Origin: HXMU1420-2 sp040830545
GTDB taxonomy: Bacteria > Pseudomonadota > Alphaproteobacteria > Rhodobacterales > Rhodobacteraceae
NCBI GenBank assembly: GCA_040830545.1
Contig: JBFOMB010000063.1
Span: 1-42,671 of the forward strand
Direction: 5' to 3'
Length of the DNA stretch: 42,671 nt
The translations under genes were made by a program, and so were the position numbers. The notes beneath the pieces were generated by a model. It was given only the letters and a program-made list of their open reading frames with translations. It was not told where the DNA came from and did no database searches. How positions within the stretch are numbered: position 1 is the stretch's first letter; each line of letters starts with the position of its first letter. Positions 33,440 through 40,833 of this stretch are shown piece after piece.

Positions 33440-34564
33440 ATGTCGCGATTCGACGGATATTTCGTTCGGCAGTTGCTGGCGCTGTTTGGCTTTTTCACGC
33501 TGGTCCTGGTCGGCGTGTTCTGGATTTCCCGCTCGGTCAGCCTGTTTGACAAGCTGATTGGCGGTGGTCAGTCGGCCATGGTGTTTCTGGAATTTACCGC
33601 GCTGGCGCTGCCGACACTCATCCGGACGGTCATGCCGATGGCCGCCTTTGGCGCGGCAGTTTACGCCACCAATCGCCTGAATCGCGAAAGTGAGCTGACG
33701 GTGATGTTTGCCACCGGATCCAGCCCCTTTCGATTGGCGCGCCCGGTTCTGTACTTTGGCCTGATCGTCGGGCTTATGATGGCTGTGATCACCACAGTTG
33801 CCCGTCCGGCGTCGATCCAGCAACTTGACCTGCGCGAGGCAGATGTGGCCCGTGATGTCACGGCGCAGTTGCTGAACGAAGGCAACTTTATGCATCCGGT
33901 GCCCGGCGTGACATTCTATATCGGGCGGATTGATCTGGACGGATCGTTGCATGATGTGTTCCTGTCCGACCGGCGCGATCCGGCACAGGTTGTCACCTAT
34001 GTCGGCGCACAGGCGTTTTTGGTTCGGGGCGAGGCCGGGGCCAATCTGGTGATGCTGGACGGCATGGCGATCCGCCATGACCGGCAGGGCAACACATTGT
34101 CCACCGCCGTGTTCGAGGATCTGAGTTATGACGTGTCCAGCCTGGCTGATCGTGGCCCCATCCGCAGCCGAAATGTGCGCGGTCTGCCGACACTCGCCCT
34201 GATCTTCGAACGCGACCGCATTCAGGAAGAGTTCGAGTTTTCCGACGGTGTGATAGTCGAGGAACTGCATGAACGAATTTCGTGGGCGACCATTTGCGTG
34301 GCGGTGGCCTTGGTCGGATTTTCGGCCCTGACACTTGGCAGTTTTTCGCGCTTTGGGCTATGGCCGCAGGTGTTGTTGGCGTTCCTTCTGTTGATTGCTC
34401 TGGAAGGGTTGCGCGGCTCGGTCTCCCCCATGGTCTTGGCCAGTCCCTCCCTTTGGTGGCTCCTCTACCTGCCTTCTGCGCTGGGGATTGGCGTTTCCCT
34501 GATCTTCCTCCGGTTGGCTGGGCGGCCATTGTTGCGATTTGCCCGTCGGCCAGCCACAGGCTGA
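33440..34564 (+). CDS. LptF/LptG (YjgP/YjgQ) family permease, solitary copy
   Basis: Start at ATG 33440 (MSRFDGYFVRQLL); longer upstream frames cross the divergent intergenic region and are not used. The product is 374 residues. Membrane helices lie at the N-terminus (about 10-30, 50-75, 95-120) and the C-terminus (about 275-365), flanking a beta-rich periplasmic beta-jellyroll domain. This is the layout of the permeases that, with LptB, pull lipopolysaccharide out of the inner membrane. NRLNRESELTVMFATGSSPFRLARPVL is the strongly conserved cytoplasmic coupling segment, closer to LptF than LptG. LptF and LptG are normally encoded side by side; here the neighbours are glycosyltransferase genes, so this may be a paralogue or the pair may be split. 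Confidence 0.85.
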   Translation: MSRFDGYFVRQLLALFGFFTLVLVGVFWISRSVSLFDKLIGGGQSAMVFLEFTALALPTLIRTVMPMAAFGAAVYATNRLNRESELTVMFATGSSPFRLARPVLYFGLIVGLMMAVITTVARPASIQQLDLREADVARDVTAQLLNEGNFMHPVPGVTFYIGRIDLDGSLHDVFLSDRRDPAQVVTYVGAQAFLVRGEAGANLVMLDGMAIRHDRQGNTLSTAVFEDLSYDVSSLADRGPIRSRNVRGLPTLALIFERDRIQEEFEFSDGVIVEELHERISWATICVAVALVGFSALTLGSFSRFGLWPQVLLAFLLLIALEGLRGSVSPMVLASPSLWWLLYLPSALGIGVSLIFLRLAGRPLLRFARRPATG

Positions 34565-34656
34565 CCAAGCGGACGACAAACCCGCCATGCCGTGACACCC
34601 GATTCCATCAATGCTAGAGAGCGCCGCACACAGAAGGAAACGGGACAGCCCCGCAG

Positions 34657-35406
34657 ATGATGATCACCGTCGTAAGCCCCTTGCACAACGAGGCCGAAAA
34701 TGTCGGGCCGCTGATCGACGAGATTGTCGAGGCGTGTGCGACGTTGCCCGCGTTCGAGATTGTGCTGGTCGATGACGGGTCATCCGATGCCACCAATGCG
34801 CTGGTGGTCGAACGTCAGGCGAGCTTGGAAAACCTGCGCCTGATCGTCCATCCGAAAGCCGGAGGGCAGTCCGCCGCCGTGCATAGCGGTGTGTTGGCCG
34901 CAGAAGGCGACGTCGTCTGCACGCTGGATGGGGATTTGCAGAATCCTCCGGCAGAAATTCCGAACCTCGTCGCTCCGTTTCTGGCGGATAACGCGTCCGA
35001 CCGATTGGGACTGGTGGCCGGTCAGCGGGTTGGCCGGCAGGATACGGCGTCCAAACGCTGGGCATCACGTGCAGCAAATACGATCCGCGCGTGGATGCTG
35101 GATGACGACACCCGGGACACAGGATGTGGATTAAAAGCGTTTCGTCGCGATGCGTTCCTGCAACTGCCCTATTTCAACCACATGCACAGGTATCTGCCTG
35201 CCCTGTTCAAACGGCATGGCTGGGACGTTGCCCATGTGGATGTCAGCCACCGCGAACGTGGCGGTGGGACGTCGAAATACAACAACCTCCAGCGCGCCAT
35301 GGTCGGGGCCCATGACCTGATCGGAGTTGCCTGGCTGATCCGACGTCGCAAAACAGCCAGCCCGGTAGAACACCTGCGCCCGGATCACACCGGCGAGGGA
35401 CAATAG
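34657..35406 (+). CDS. GT2 family glycosyltransferase, polyprenyl-phosphate sugar synthase type
   Basis: A 249-residue soluble-looking GT-A enzyme. SPLHNEAENVGPLIDEI (8-24), VLVDDGSSDAT (37-45 core) and LDGDLQNPP with the metal-binding D91-x-D93 place it with dolichol-/undecaprenyl-phosphate sugar transferases (DPM1, ArnC). VAGQRVGRQDTASKRWASR and DDTRDTGCGLKAFRRDAF are typical acceptor-site segments. It lacks the C-terminal membrane helices of ArnC, as DPM1-type members do. It would transfer a sugar from a nucleotide donor to polyprenyl phosphate at the inner membrane. The next gene starts 2 bp after its stop, and a GT39 gene that could use the lipid-linked sugar follows. The sugar is not readable. 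Confidence 0.9.
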   Translation: MMITVVSPLHNEAENVGPLIDEIVEACATLPAFEIVLVDDGSSDATNALVVERQASLENLRLIVHPKAGGQSAAVHSGVLAAEGDVVCTLDGDLQNPPAEIPNLVAPFLADNASDRLGLVAGQRVGRQDTASKRWASRAANTIRAWMLDDDTRDTGCGLKAFRRDAFLQLPYFNHMHRYLPALFKRHGWDVAHVDVSHRERGGGTSKYNNLQRAMVGAHDLIGVAWLIRRRKTASPVEHLRPDHTGEGQ

Positions 35407-35408
35407 CG

Positions 35409-35723
35409 ATGGATGCTATTCTGGAATTCTTCAAGGTTGAGACCACGCGCGAACTGATCTGGGTTGTTGTCGGGCTTGGCGCACAGCTGCTGTTTTCGAT
35501 GCGGTTCATCGTGCAATGGATCGCGTCCGAGCGGGAAAAGAAATCTGTCGTGCCCGAGATGTTCTGGTGGTTCTCCATCACCGGCGGCGTGACGTTGCTG
35601 GCCTATGCGATCCACCGGGCCGACCCGGTGTTCATTTTGGGCCAGTCCATCGGGGTGGTGATCTACACCCGCAATCTGTGGCTGATCCATGCCGAAAAAC
35701 GCCGTACCGCATCCGGGGCTTGA
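35409..35723 (+). CDS. LAB_N domain small membrane protein
   Basis: A 104-residue protein matching the domain found at the N-terminus of some lipid-A-disaccharide synthases, standing alone here. It has three hydrophobic segments (about 16-36, 50-66 and 70-88) and the family motifs GLGAQLLFSMRFIVQWIASE, VPEMFWWFSITGGVTLL and GQSIGVVIYTRNLWLI. Stand-alone members occur next to GT2 and GT39 genes; a comparable GT2-plus-small-protein arrangement is recalled for rhizobial galacturonosyl-lipid synthesis (RgtE/RgtF). It may partner the GT2 enzyme or help flip its product; this is inference. It starts 2 bp after the GT2 gene and overlaps the next gene by 35 bp. Confidence 0.88.
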   Translation: MDAILEFFKVETTRELIWVVVGLGAQLLFSMRFIVQWIASEREKKSVVPEMFWWFSITGGVTLLAYAIHRADPVFILGQSIGVVIYTRNLWLIHAEKRRTASGA

Positions 35724-37143
35724 TTTGGCGCGGCTGGCGCTGCTGTCGATCCTTGCAATAACGCTCTACCGGATCGTTTTGCTGGCATTTTCCACGGCGG
35801 ATTTGTTTGTGGACGAGGCGCAGTACTGGATCTGGGGCCAGAACCTGGACTGGGGATACTACTCCAAACCCCCTTTGATTGGCTGGGTCCTGCGCGCGGT
35901 AACTGACGTGGTTGGCAGCAGCGATGTGTTCTGGGTCCGCCTGCCGGGGCCAGTGTTGCACATGGCAACGGCGCTAGTTCTGGCCGGCGCGGCACGGGAG
36001 TTCACGGACCGCACGACTGCGGGGTTTGTAGGCCTTGCTTATGTGACCATGCCCAGCGTTGCGGTCGGGTCATTCCTGATCTCAACAGATACAATTCTGA
36101 TGCCGTTTTTCGCAGCATCGGCCTGGATCTGGCTGCGGCTGACTCGCGGCCCCGATCTAAGGTTGGCTGTTGCACTAGGTCTGTGCCTCGGGCTCGGCAT
36201 GATGGCAAAATACGCAGCGGTCTACTTTTGGATGGGTGCGGGTCTGGGCGCTGTGTTTGTACGCGAAGCGCGGATTGCATGGCGGGATCTAGCCGTCGCG
36301 GTTGGCGTGTTCGGACTGGTTTTTGCGCCGAATGTCATTTGGAACCTTCAGAACGATCTGACTACCTTGTCCCATACCGCTGATAATGTGGATTGGGTGC
36401 GCAGTGGCGTTGCTCTACACGCGGATCGCGCGGCAGAATTCTTGCTGGCGCAGTTCGGCGTGTTCGGACCGGTTTGGTTCGGGGCGTATCTGGTTGGCGT
36501 GTTTCTTGCCTTCAGACGCGGAACGTGGACGCAACGCTGGCTGGTCTGGATGTCCGCACCGATCCTGTTGTTGGTGACAGTGCAGGCCTTGCTGTCCCGG
36601 GCTTATGCGAATTGGGCGGTTACAGCCTGTGTGGGTGTGGCCCTGTTGGCCATTCCGCTGATCTGGCCCCGGCTGCGCTGGCTCTATTGGGGCGGGCTGG
36701 TTCTGAACCTGACGCTGACGCTTGCCGTCCCGATTGCTGCCACCCAGACCACGACCTGGCGGATGGAGAAGGAGGGCCGTTTGGTTCTGCGACGTTTTGC
36801 AGGTCGGTCCGAGGTCAGCCGCCATGCTGTCGCGTTGGCCAGGGCAAAGGGCGTGCAGGATATCGTGGCGGATGACCGTGACATGTTGGCGGACCTGTTC
36901 CACACCGGGCGCGACAGCGGGTTGAACATATTTGCGCAACCTCATGACGGGCACTATCCGCACTATTTTGCGCAGAAACTGGCCTATCCACAGGGGCGCG
37001 ATGGACCGTTCCTGTATCTCGGAACGGTTGGTGTTCCGCCTTGCGATCCGGAATTGGTCGAAGAATACGCGACGCCCGACGGGGCCTATGCGGGCCGCAC
37101 ATTGCGCTTCTATGTGGCCCCGCCCGACTGCTGGGAGCGCTGA
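35689..37143 (+). CDS. GT39-like (ArnT/PMT family) integral membrane glycosyltransferase
   Basis: A 484-residue protein with about ten to twelve hydrophobic segments. The first periplasmic loop carries FVDEAQYWIWGQNLDWGYYSKPPLIGW (about 39-65 region), with the DEAxYW acidic pair and SKPP typical of the ArnT/PMT fold (GT-C), where the acidic residues bind the polyprenyl-phosphate sugar. The last about 120 residues form a soluble periplasmic domain. It would transfer a sugar from the lipid donor, presumably made by the GT2 enzyme, to lipid A, core or another envelope acceptor. Its start lies inside the LAB_N gene, implying coupled translation. It ends 20 bp from a converging GT39 gene. Confidence 0.88.
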   Translation: MPKNAVPHPGLDLARLALLSILAITLYRIVLLAFSTADLFVDEAQYWIWGQNLDWGYYSKPPLIGWVLRAVTDVVGSSDVFWVRLPGPVLHMATALVLAGAAREFTDRTTAGFVGLAYVTMPSVAVGSFLISTDTILMPFFAASAWIWLRLTRGPDLRLAVALGLCLGLGMMAKYAAVYFWMGAGLGAVFVREARIAWRDLAVAVGVFGLVFAPNVIWNLQNDLTTLSHTADNVDWVRSGVALHADRAAEFLLAQFGVFGPVWFGAYLVGVFLAFRRGTWTQRWLVWMSAPILLLVTVQALLSRAYANWAVTACVGVALLAIPLIWPRLRWLYWGGLVLNLTLTLAVPIAATQTTTWRMEKEGRLVLRRFAGRSEVSRHAVALARAKGVQDIVADDRDMLADLFHTGRDSGLNIFAQPHDGHYPHYFAQKLAYPQGRDGPFLYLGTVGVPPCDPELVEEYATPDGAYAGRTLRFYVAPPDCWER

Positions 37144-37144
37144 C

Positions 37145-37183
37145 ATTTGATTTTGCTGTCGGCTCACTCGGGTCGGATCAAAT
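37145..37183. terminator. Weak inverted repeat between the convergent GT39 genes
   Basis: Arms ATTTGAT (37145-37151) and ATCAAAT (37177-37183) are perfect 7-bp complements with a 25-nt loop spanning the 20-bp gap and the end of the minus-strand gene. A possible shared terminator, but AT-rich and long-looped. Confidence 0.3.
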
Positions 37184-38822
37184 AACCTTTGATGTCGACC
37201 TCATCCGCACCGCCTATGGAGAACCCTTGAAACGTGCCAACGGTTTCAACGGTGTGCTCGACCAAACCGGCCTCGAACGCCGCTTGGTGCGGGGCATCAG
37301 CAAACACCAACGCGCAAGGTCTGTCCGCAATCGCTGCCAAGGCACTGTCTGCATCATGAACAAAGACCGGCAAGTTGTCGGTGAGGAGCATCAGCGATTC
37401 CTCCTGATAGCCCAGCGAAACCAGCAGCGGCGCGTCACATGATTCCACCGACTGCGCCATGTCGGCCAGAGCGACCGAGGGCCACAGGGGCGCAAAGCGC
37501 GCAAGGTTGGAAAACAGACTGAAAGCAAGTCCCAGCCACAGCAGTCCCAGCCCCACAACTGGCAGAATGCGATCTCCAGTGCGAACGCGTGTCCACGCGA
37601 ACCAGATCCCGATAGTCGAAATCGCCAGCCCCACATACCAGGGCCAAGCGGGCCATGCTCCGCGATCCCATTGGAACCCCGCAGGCACTGCAGCCAAAAC
37701 CAGCGCAAGGGCCAAGAATACCGCTAGGAACACGGAATAGATGAGTCCCGGTCTACCCTCGGGGCGCGCCTGCCACCCGGCGGCGCACAGAATTGCTATG
37801 GCCGGAAAGGTGGGCAGGACGTAGTGGATCAGCTTGGTCGCCGTCATCTCGAACACAAGCCAGGACGGCAACCACCATGCCAGGCAGAACAACACCGCCG
37901 CCTCTTGTCTTTCGCGCCAGGCAAACCAGATGCCAAACGGCAGCAGGATGGACGCGGGCCAGAACGTAAACCAGACAGCAGCCGTGAACGCGCCAGGCGG
38001 GGCACCATGGCTTTCCTGCCCCTGCCCGATCTTGCCCAACAGGTCGCGGCCCAACGCTTCGTCCCAGAACGCATTCCCGGCCTTGACCGTGATCGCGACA
38101 TACCAAGGCGCCACGATCAGAACGAACAGCAACACCCCCCAACCGGGACGCAGTGCCGACAGCCAGCTCACCTCCCGCCGCAACAGACACAGCGCCAAAA
38201 CGGTCAACCCCACAACCATCGGCCCAATCGGTCCCTTGACGAGGGCCGACACCCCCAGCGCAGCCCAAAACAACCACGGCATCATACGCCCAAGCGCACC
38301 TTGCATTTGTAACCGCGCCAACACCAACTGCGCGGCCAGAATTGAGGCCAGCAATGTGGCGTCTGTCTTCGCCAATCGCGCCTCGCCATTCAGCACGAAA
38401 CACACGGCCATCAGAAGCGCAGCAATAAAGGCAGCCTGCGCATTCACCAGTGACAGTGCGATCAGATAGGTCAATAAGCAGGCCGCCACGGCCGCCACCA
38501 GCGACGGCAGGCGATAGGCCCAGATATCCTTTGCATGTTCGGGTCCAACTAAGGACACGGCAGCAGATTGCAGCCAGTAGATCCCCACCGGTTTCTTGTA
38601 CCGCGTCCCCTCCCCCAGCCGGATGTCGATCAGATCACCACTGGCCACCATTTGGCGTGAGGCCTGAGAAAACCGGGTTTCGTCACGGTCAATCGGGGGT
38701 ACTGTGAAAAATCCCGGCAGGAACATCAACGTGGCGAACAGCGCGATGAACAGCATGGGCAACAAGCCCCGCCGCTGTGCCAGCCCCGCCAATGCGGTTT
38801 CTACACGGGCGAAGTCGTTCAT
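37164..38822 (-). CDS. ArnT-like GT39 glycosyltransferase
   Basis: A 552-residue membrane glycosyltransferase. ATG 38822 is chosen because it gives a short cytosolic N-terminus before the first helix; ATG 38858 (564 residues) is equally free of a ribosome site and remains possible. After helix 1 come VPPIDRDETRFSQASRQMV and RYKKPVGIYWLQSAAVS, the acidic and KP motifs of ArnT, which transfers aminoarabinose or other sugars from polyprenyl phosphate to lipid A. About eleven more hydrophobic segments follow, then a periplasmic C-terminal domain of about 120 residues. It faces the GT2/LAB_N/GT39 operon and may draw on the same lipid-linked sugar pool; the acceptor is unknown. Confidence 0.88.
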   Translation of the reverse strand: MNDFARVETALAGLAQRRGLLPMLFIALFATLMFLPGFFTVPPIDRDETRFSQASRQMVASGDLIDIRLGEGTRYKKPVGIYWLQSAAVSLVGPEHAKDIWAYRLPSLVAAVAACLLTYLIALSLVNAQAAFIAALLMAVCFVLNGEARLAKTDATLLASILAAQLVLARLQMQGALGRMMPWLFWAALGVSALVKGPIGPMVVGLTVLALCLLRREVSWLSALRPGWGVLLFVLIVAPWYVAITVKAGNAFWDEALGRDLLGKIGQGQESHGAPPGAFTAAVWFTFWPASILLPFGIWFAWRERQEAAVLFCLAWWLPSWLVFEMTATKLIHYVLPTFPAIAILCAAGWQARPEGRPGLIYSVFLAVFLALALVLAAVPAGFQWDRGAWPAWPWYVGLAISTIGIWFAWTRVRTGDRILPVVGLGLLWLGLAFSLFSNLARFAPLWPSVALADMAQSVESCDAPLLVSLGYQEESLMLLTDNLPVFVHDADSALAAIADRPCALVFADAPHQAAFEAGLVEHTVETVGTFQGFSIGGADEVDIKGYLIRPE

Positions 38823-38916
38823 TTCGCGAACTGCCGTTGGCGCGCACATGTAACCCACTCTGCCCGAAGCAGTTCCAACGGTGTGGCGCGTGGGATGCGG
38901 GGCATAAACAGACTCC

Positions 38917-38940
38917 GGTCAGATCACCCGGAATCTGACC
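38917..38940. terminator. Inverted repeat between isomerase-like and GT39 genes
   Basis: Perfect 8-bp arms GGTCAGAT (38917-38924) and ATCTGACC (38933-38940) around an 8-nt loop, 53 bp downstream of the isomerase-like stop. A moderate hairpin without a U-run; it may end transcription of the minus-strand operon or act as an operator for the GT39 gene. Confidence 0.4.
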
Positions 38941-38992
38941 CAGGTGACGCAAGGTGTCCAGCGCCACCTTGTCCCATACGCGCCTTGCCAGA

Positions 38993-39808
38993 TCAGCAGG
39001 CCAGCCCCAGATCGCGCAGATAAGCGAAGCCTTTCTGAATGTCGCCCTTGTCCCTCAGTTCCAGCACCAGATGCGGCTCGCTTTCACAATCGCCCAGCGC
39101 GCGAAATACTGCTTCCCATTCGATCTCACCCTCACCCGGGGCCCAATGCCGGTCAGCGTACCCATCCAGATCCTGAATGTGGACGTGGCGGAGTTGATTG
39201 CCTGCGTCGCGGACGAAGTAATCAACAGGCGGCGCACCCGACATGTTGCGCGCCAGATGCGCGTGGCCCGTGTCAATGGAAAGCGCAATGGCGTCCGAAT
39301 CGAAGCTGTCCACCATGGCGCGGCGTGTCTCAGGATCGACATCCTTGATGTTTTCAATGACCAGCGTGCAGCCCAGTTCACCGGCGCGCTTCACCACCGG
39401 GTCCATGATGGCGTGGATATGCTTCAGCTTGGCCGCTTCATAGCCCGGATAACAAAGGCGGTTCTGCTTGTACCAAAGATCGTATGGCGAATGCAGCACC
39501 ATCTGCCGCGCTCCGATTTCGGCGGCCAATTCCAGCGCGCCAATGAACTTGCCCGTGATTGCGCGCTGCACATCTACATCGGCATTATCCATGTCCAACC
39601 CGATGAAGGGGCCATGAACACCCAGCCGTCCCTTGAACCCGTCCAGCGTGGCGTTGGCCGTCGCGACAAAGCTCTCGCGGTTCTGGATCAGCGCGTCGGA
39701 GAAGATGAAATCCTGCAATTCCAGATCACGGTCGTCGTCAAACAGCCAATCGCGATGGGTGGCGACTTCGGCAAGCGCCATGCAGGCGCCGATACGGAGG
39801 GGGGTCAT
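38993..39808 (-). CDS. Sugar phosphate isomerase/epimerase-like TIM-barrel protein
   Basis: A 271-residue member of the xylose-isomerase-like/AP endonuclease 2 superfamily. The start at ATG 39808 has AAGG 7 bp upstream. Metal-site segments typical of the fold can be read in order: LGVHGPF (62-68), MVLHSPYDLW (about 103-112), LVIENIKD (about 149-156), LSIDTGHAH (about 176-184), HVHIQDLDGY (about 208-217) and LVLELRD (about 249-255), which together supply Glu/His/Asp ligands for a divalent metal. The substrate cannot be told; such enzymes act on keto sugars, inosose, hydroxypyruvate or nucleic-acid sites. It lies 124 bp downstream of the desaturase on the same strand, so co-transcription is possible. 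Confidence 0.85.
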   Translation of the reverse strand: MTPLRIGACMALAEVATHRDWLFDDDRDLELQDFIFSDALIQNRESFVATANATLDGFKGRLGVHGPFIGLDMDNADVDVQRAITGKFIGALELAAEIGARQMVLHSPYDLWYKQNRLCYPGYEAAKLKHIHAIMDPVVKRAGELGCTLVIENIKDVDPETRRAMVDSFDSDAIALSIDTGHAHLARNMSGAPPVDYFVRDAGNQLRHVHIQDLDGYADRHWAPGEGEIEWEAVFRALGDCESEPHLVLELRDKGDIQKGFAYLRDLGLAC

Positions 39809-39930
39809 GGGTCAACCTTCGTGCATTGGAACAGAGTCGCCACGCGGGTGTAGAGGAATCCGAACGACGGCGTTTTGATAGCCTGTCACATAGCAGATCA
39901 CCGGCATAACGGTGTGACACTCCTGTGAAA

Positions 39931-39950
39931 TTTCAGGTTTGGTCCTGAAA
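39931..39950 (-). terminator. Hairpin at the end of the desaturase gene
   Basis: Arms TTTCAGG and CCTGAAA (7 bp) with a 6-nt loop overlap the last codons and stop of the desaturase gene. On the minus strand a short TTTC follows. It could be a weak terminator or mRNA 3' stabiliser before the isomerase-like gene. Confidence 0.3.
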
Positions 39951-40829
39951 CCCCTCCACATACTCCCGCGCAAACGCCGCATACCCGTCGGACGTTGTAC
40001 CTAGCCGGTCGCGGATCATGTGATGAAATGCGGGCAATCGGTGAAACGGCACCTGCGGGAAGGCGTGATGTTCGATATGGTAGGGCATGTTCCACGCCAG
40101 GAACCGCACCACCCTGTTGGTGAAGGTCGTGCGGGTGTTGAGGAACATGTCTGCCACATATGGGCAACGACCATGTTCAGCCAGCAGGTATAGGCGTAGG
40201 AAGGGGAAGCCCAGCGCCAACGGGATGAGCCAGATGGACAGCAAAATTGGTGAGACGAACAAAGTGAACAGAGCGATCAGGGCATAACCCACAAGCATCA
40301 ATCGCGCTTCCTTACGGGCGCGTTCCCGGGCGTTTTGCGGCAGGTATTCTTGTTCCATCGGCCCAAATGCGTTGTCCCACAGCACCCGTGCTTTTGCGGA
40401 CCAATAGTCGACCGTGCTCAGATGGCGCAGGAAGGCAGGCCAACCTTCGGGCTTGGCCGAGGCCAGTTCCGGATCCTTGTCAGGAATGTTGGTCCACCGG
40501 TGATGAGCGAAGTGGAAGTACCGAAACCACAGGAACGGCTGCACCAGGATCAGGCCGGTGATCTGCCCTACCCATTCGTTCAACCGATCCGAAGCGAATG
40601 GCGTCTTGTGCGTCGCCTCATGCTGCAGCGTGAACAGGAAAGCCAGCAGGATGCCTTGCGGCAGCATCAGCGCCCACCAGAACGGAACGCGCAGGGCGAT
40701 CAACCCACCCAGAAACAAGATCAACCCACCATGCATCGCCAGATGAAGAAACCCCGGCGCATCCGCTCGCCGGGTCAGGGCGTCCTTTTCTGCCGTGCCC
40801 AGCGATTTGAGATACGTCCGATGATCCAT
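39933..40829 (-). CDS. Membrane fatty acid desaturase family protein
   Basis: A 298-residue di-iron membrane enzyme. The three histidine boxes are HEATH (70-74), HFAHH (106-110) and, near residue 250, HIEHH in MPYHIEHHAFPQVPF. Hydrophobic segments at about 30-70, 90-100 and 170-215 fit the desaturase topology. Members introduce double bonds or hydroxylate acyl or other hydrophobic chains using oxygen and electrons from a ferredoxin-type reductase. The start lies 4 bp after the stop of the dehalogenase-reductase fusion and has no ribosome site of its own, so translation is probably coupled. The neighbour carries a complete flavin/2Fe-2S reductase that might also supply electrons here; this is inference. 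Confidence 0.88.
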   Translation of the reverse strand: MDHRTYLKSLGTAEKDALTRRADAPGFLHLAMHGGLILFLGGLIALRVPFWWALMLPQGILLAFLFTLQHEATHKTPFASDRLNEWVGQITGLILVQPFLWFRYFHFAHHRWTNIPDKDPELASAKPEGWPAFLRHLSTVDYWSAKARVLWDNAFGPMEQEYLPQNARERARKEARLMLVGYALIALFTLFVSPILLSIWLIPLALGFPFLRLYLLAEHGRCPYVADMFLNTRTTFTNRVVRFLAWNMPYHIEHHAFPQVPFHRLPAFHHMIRDRLGTTSDGYAAFAREYVEGFQDQT

Positions 40830-40833
40830 GGCG

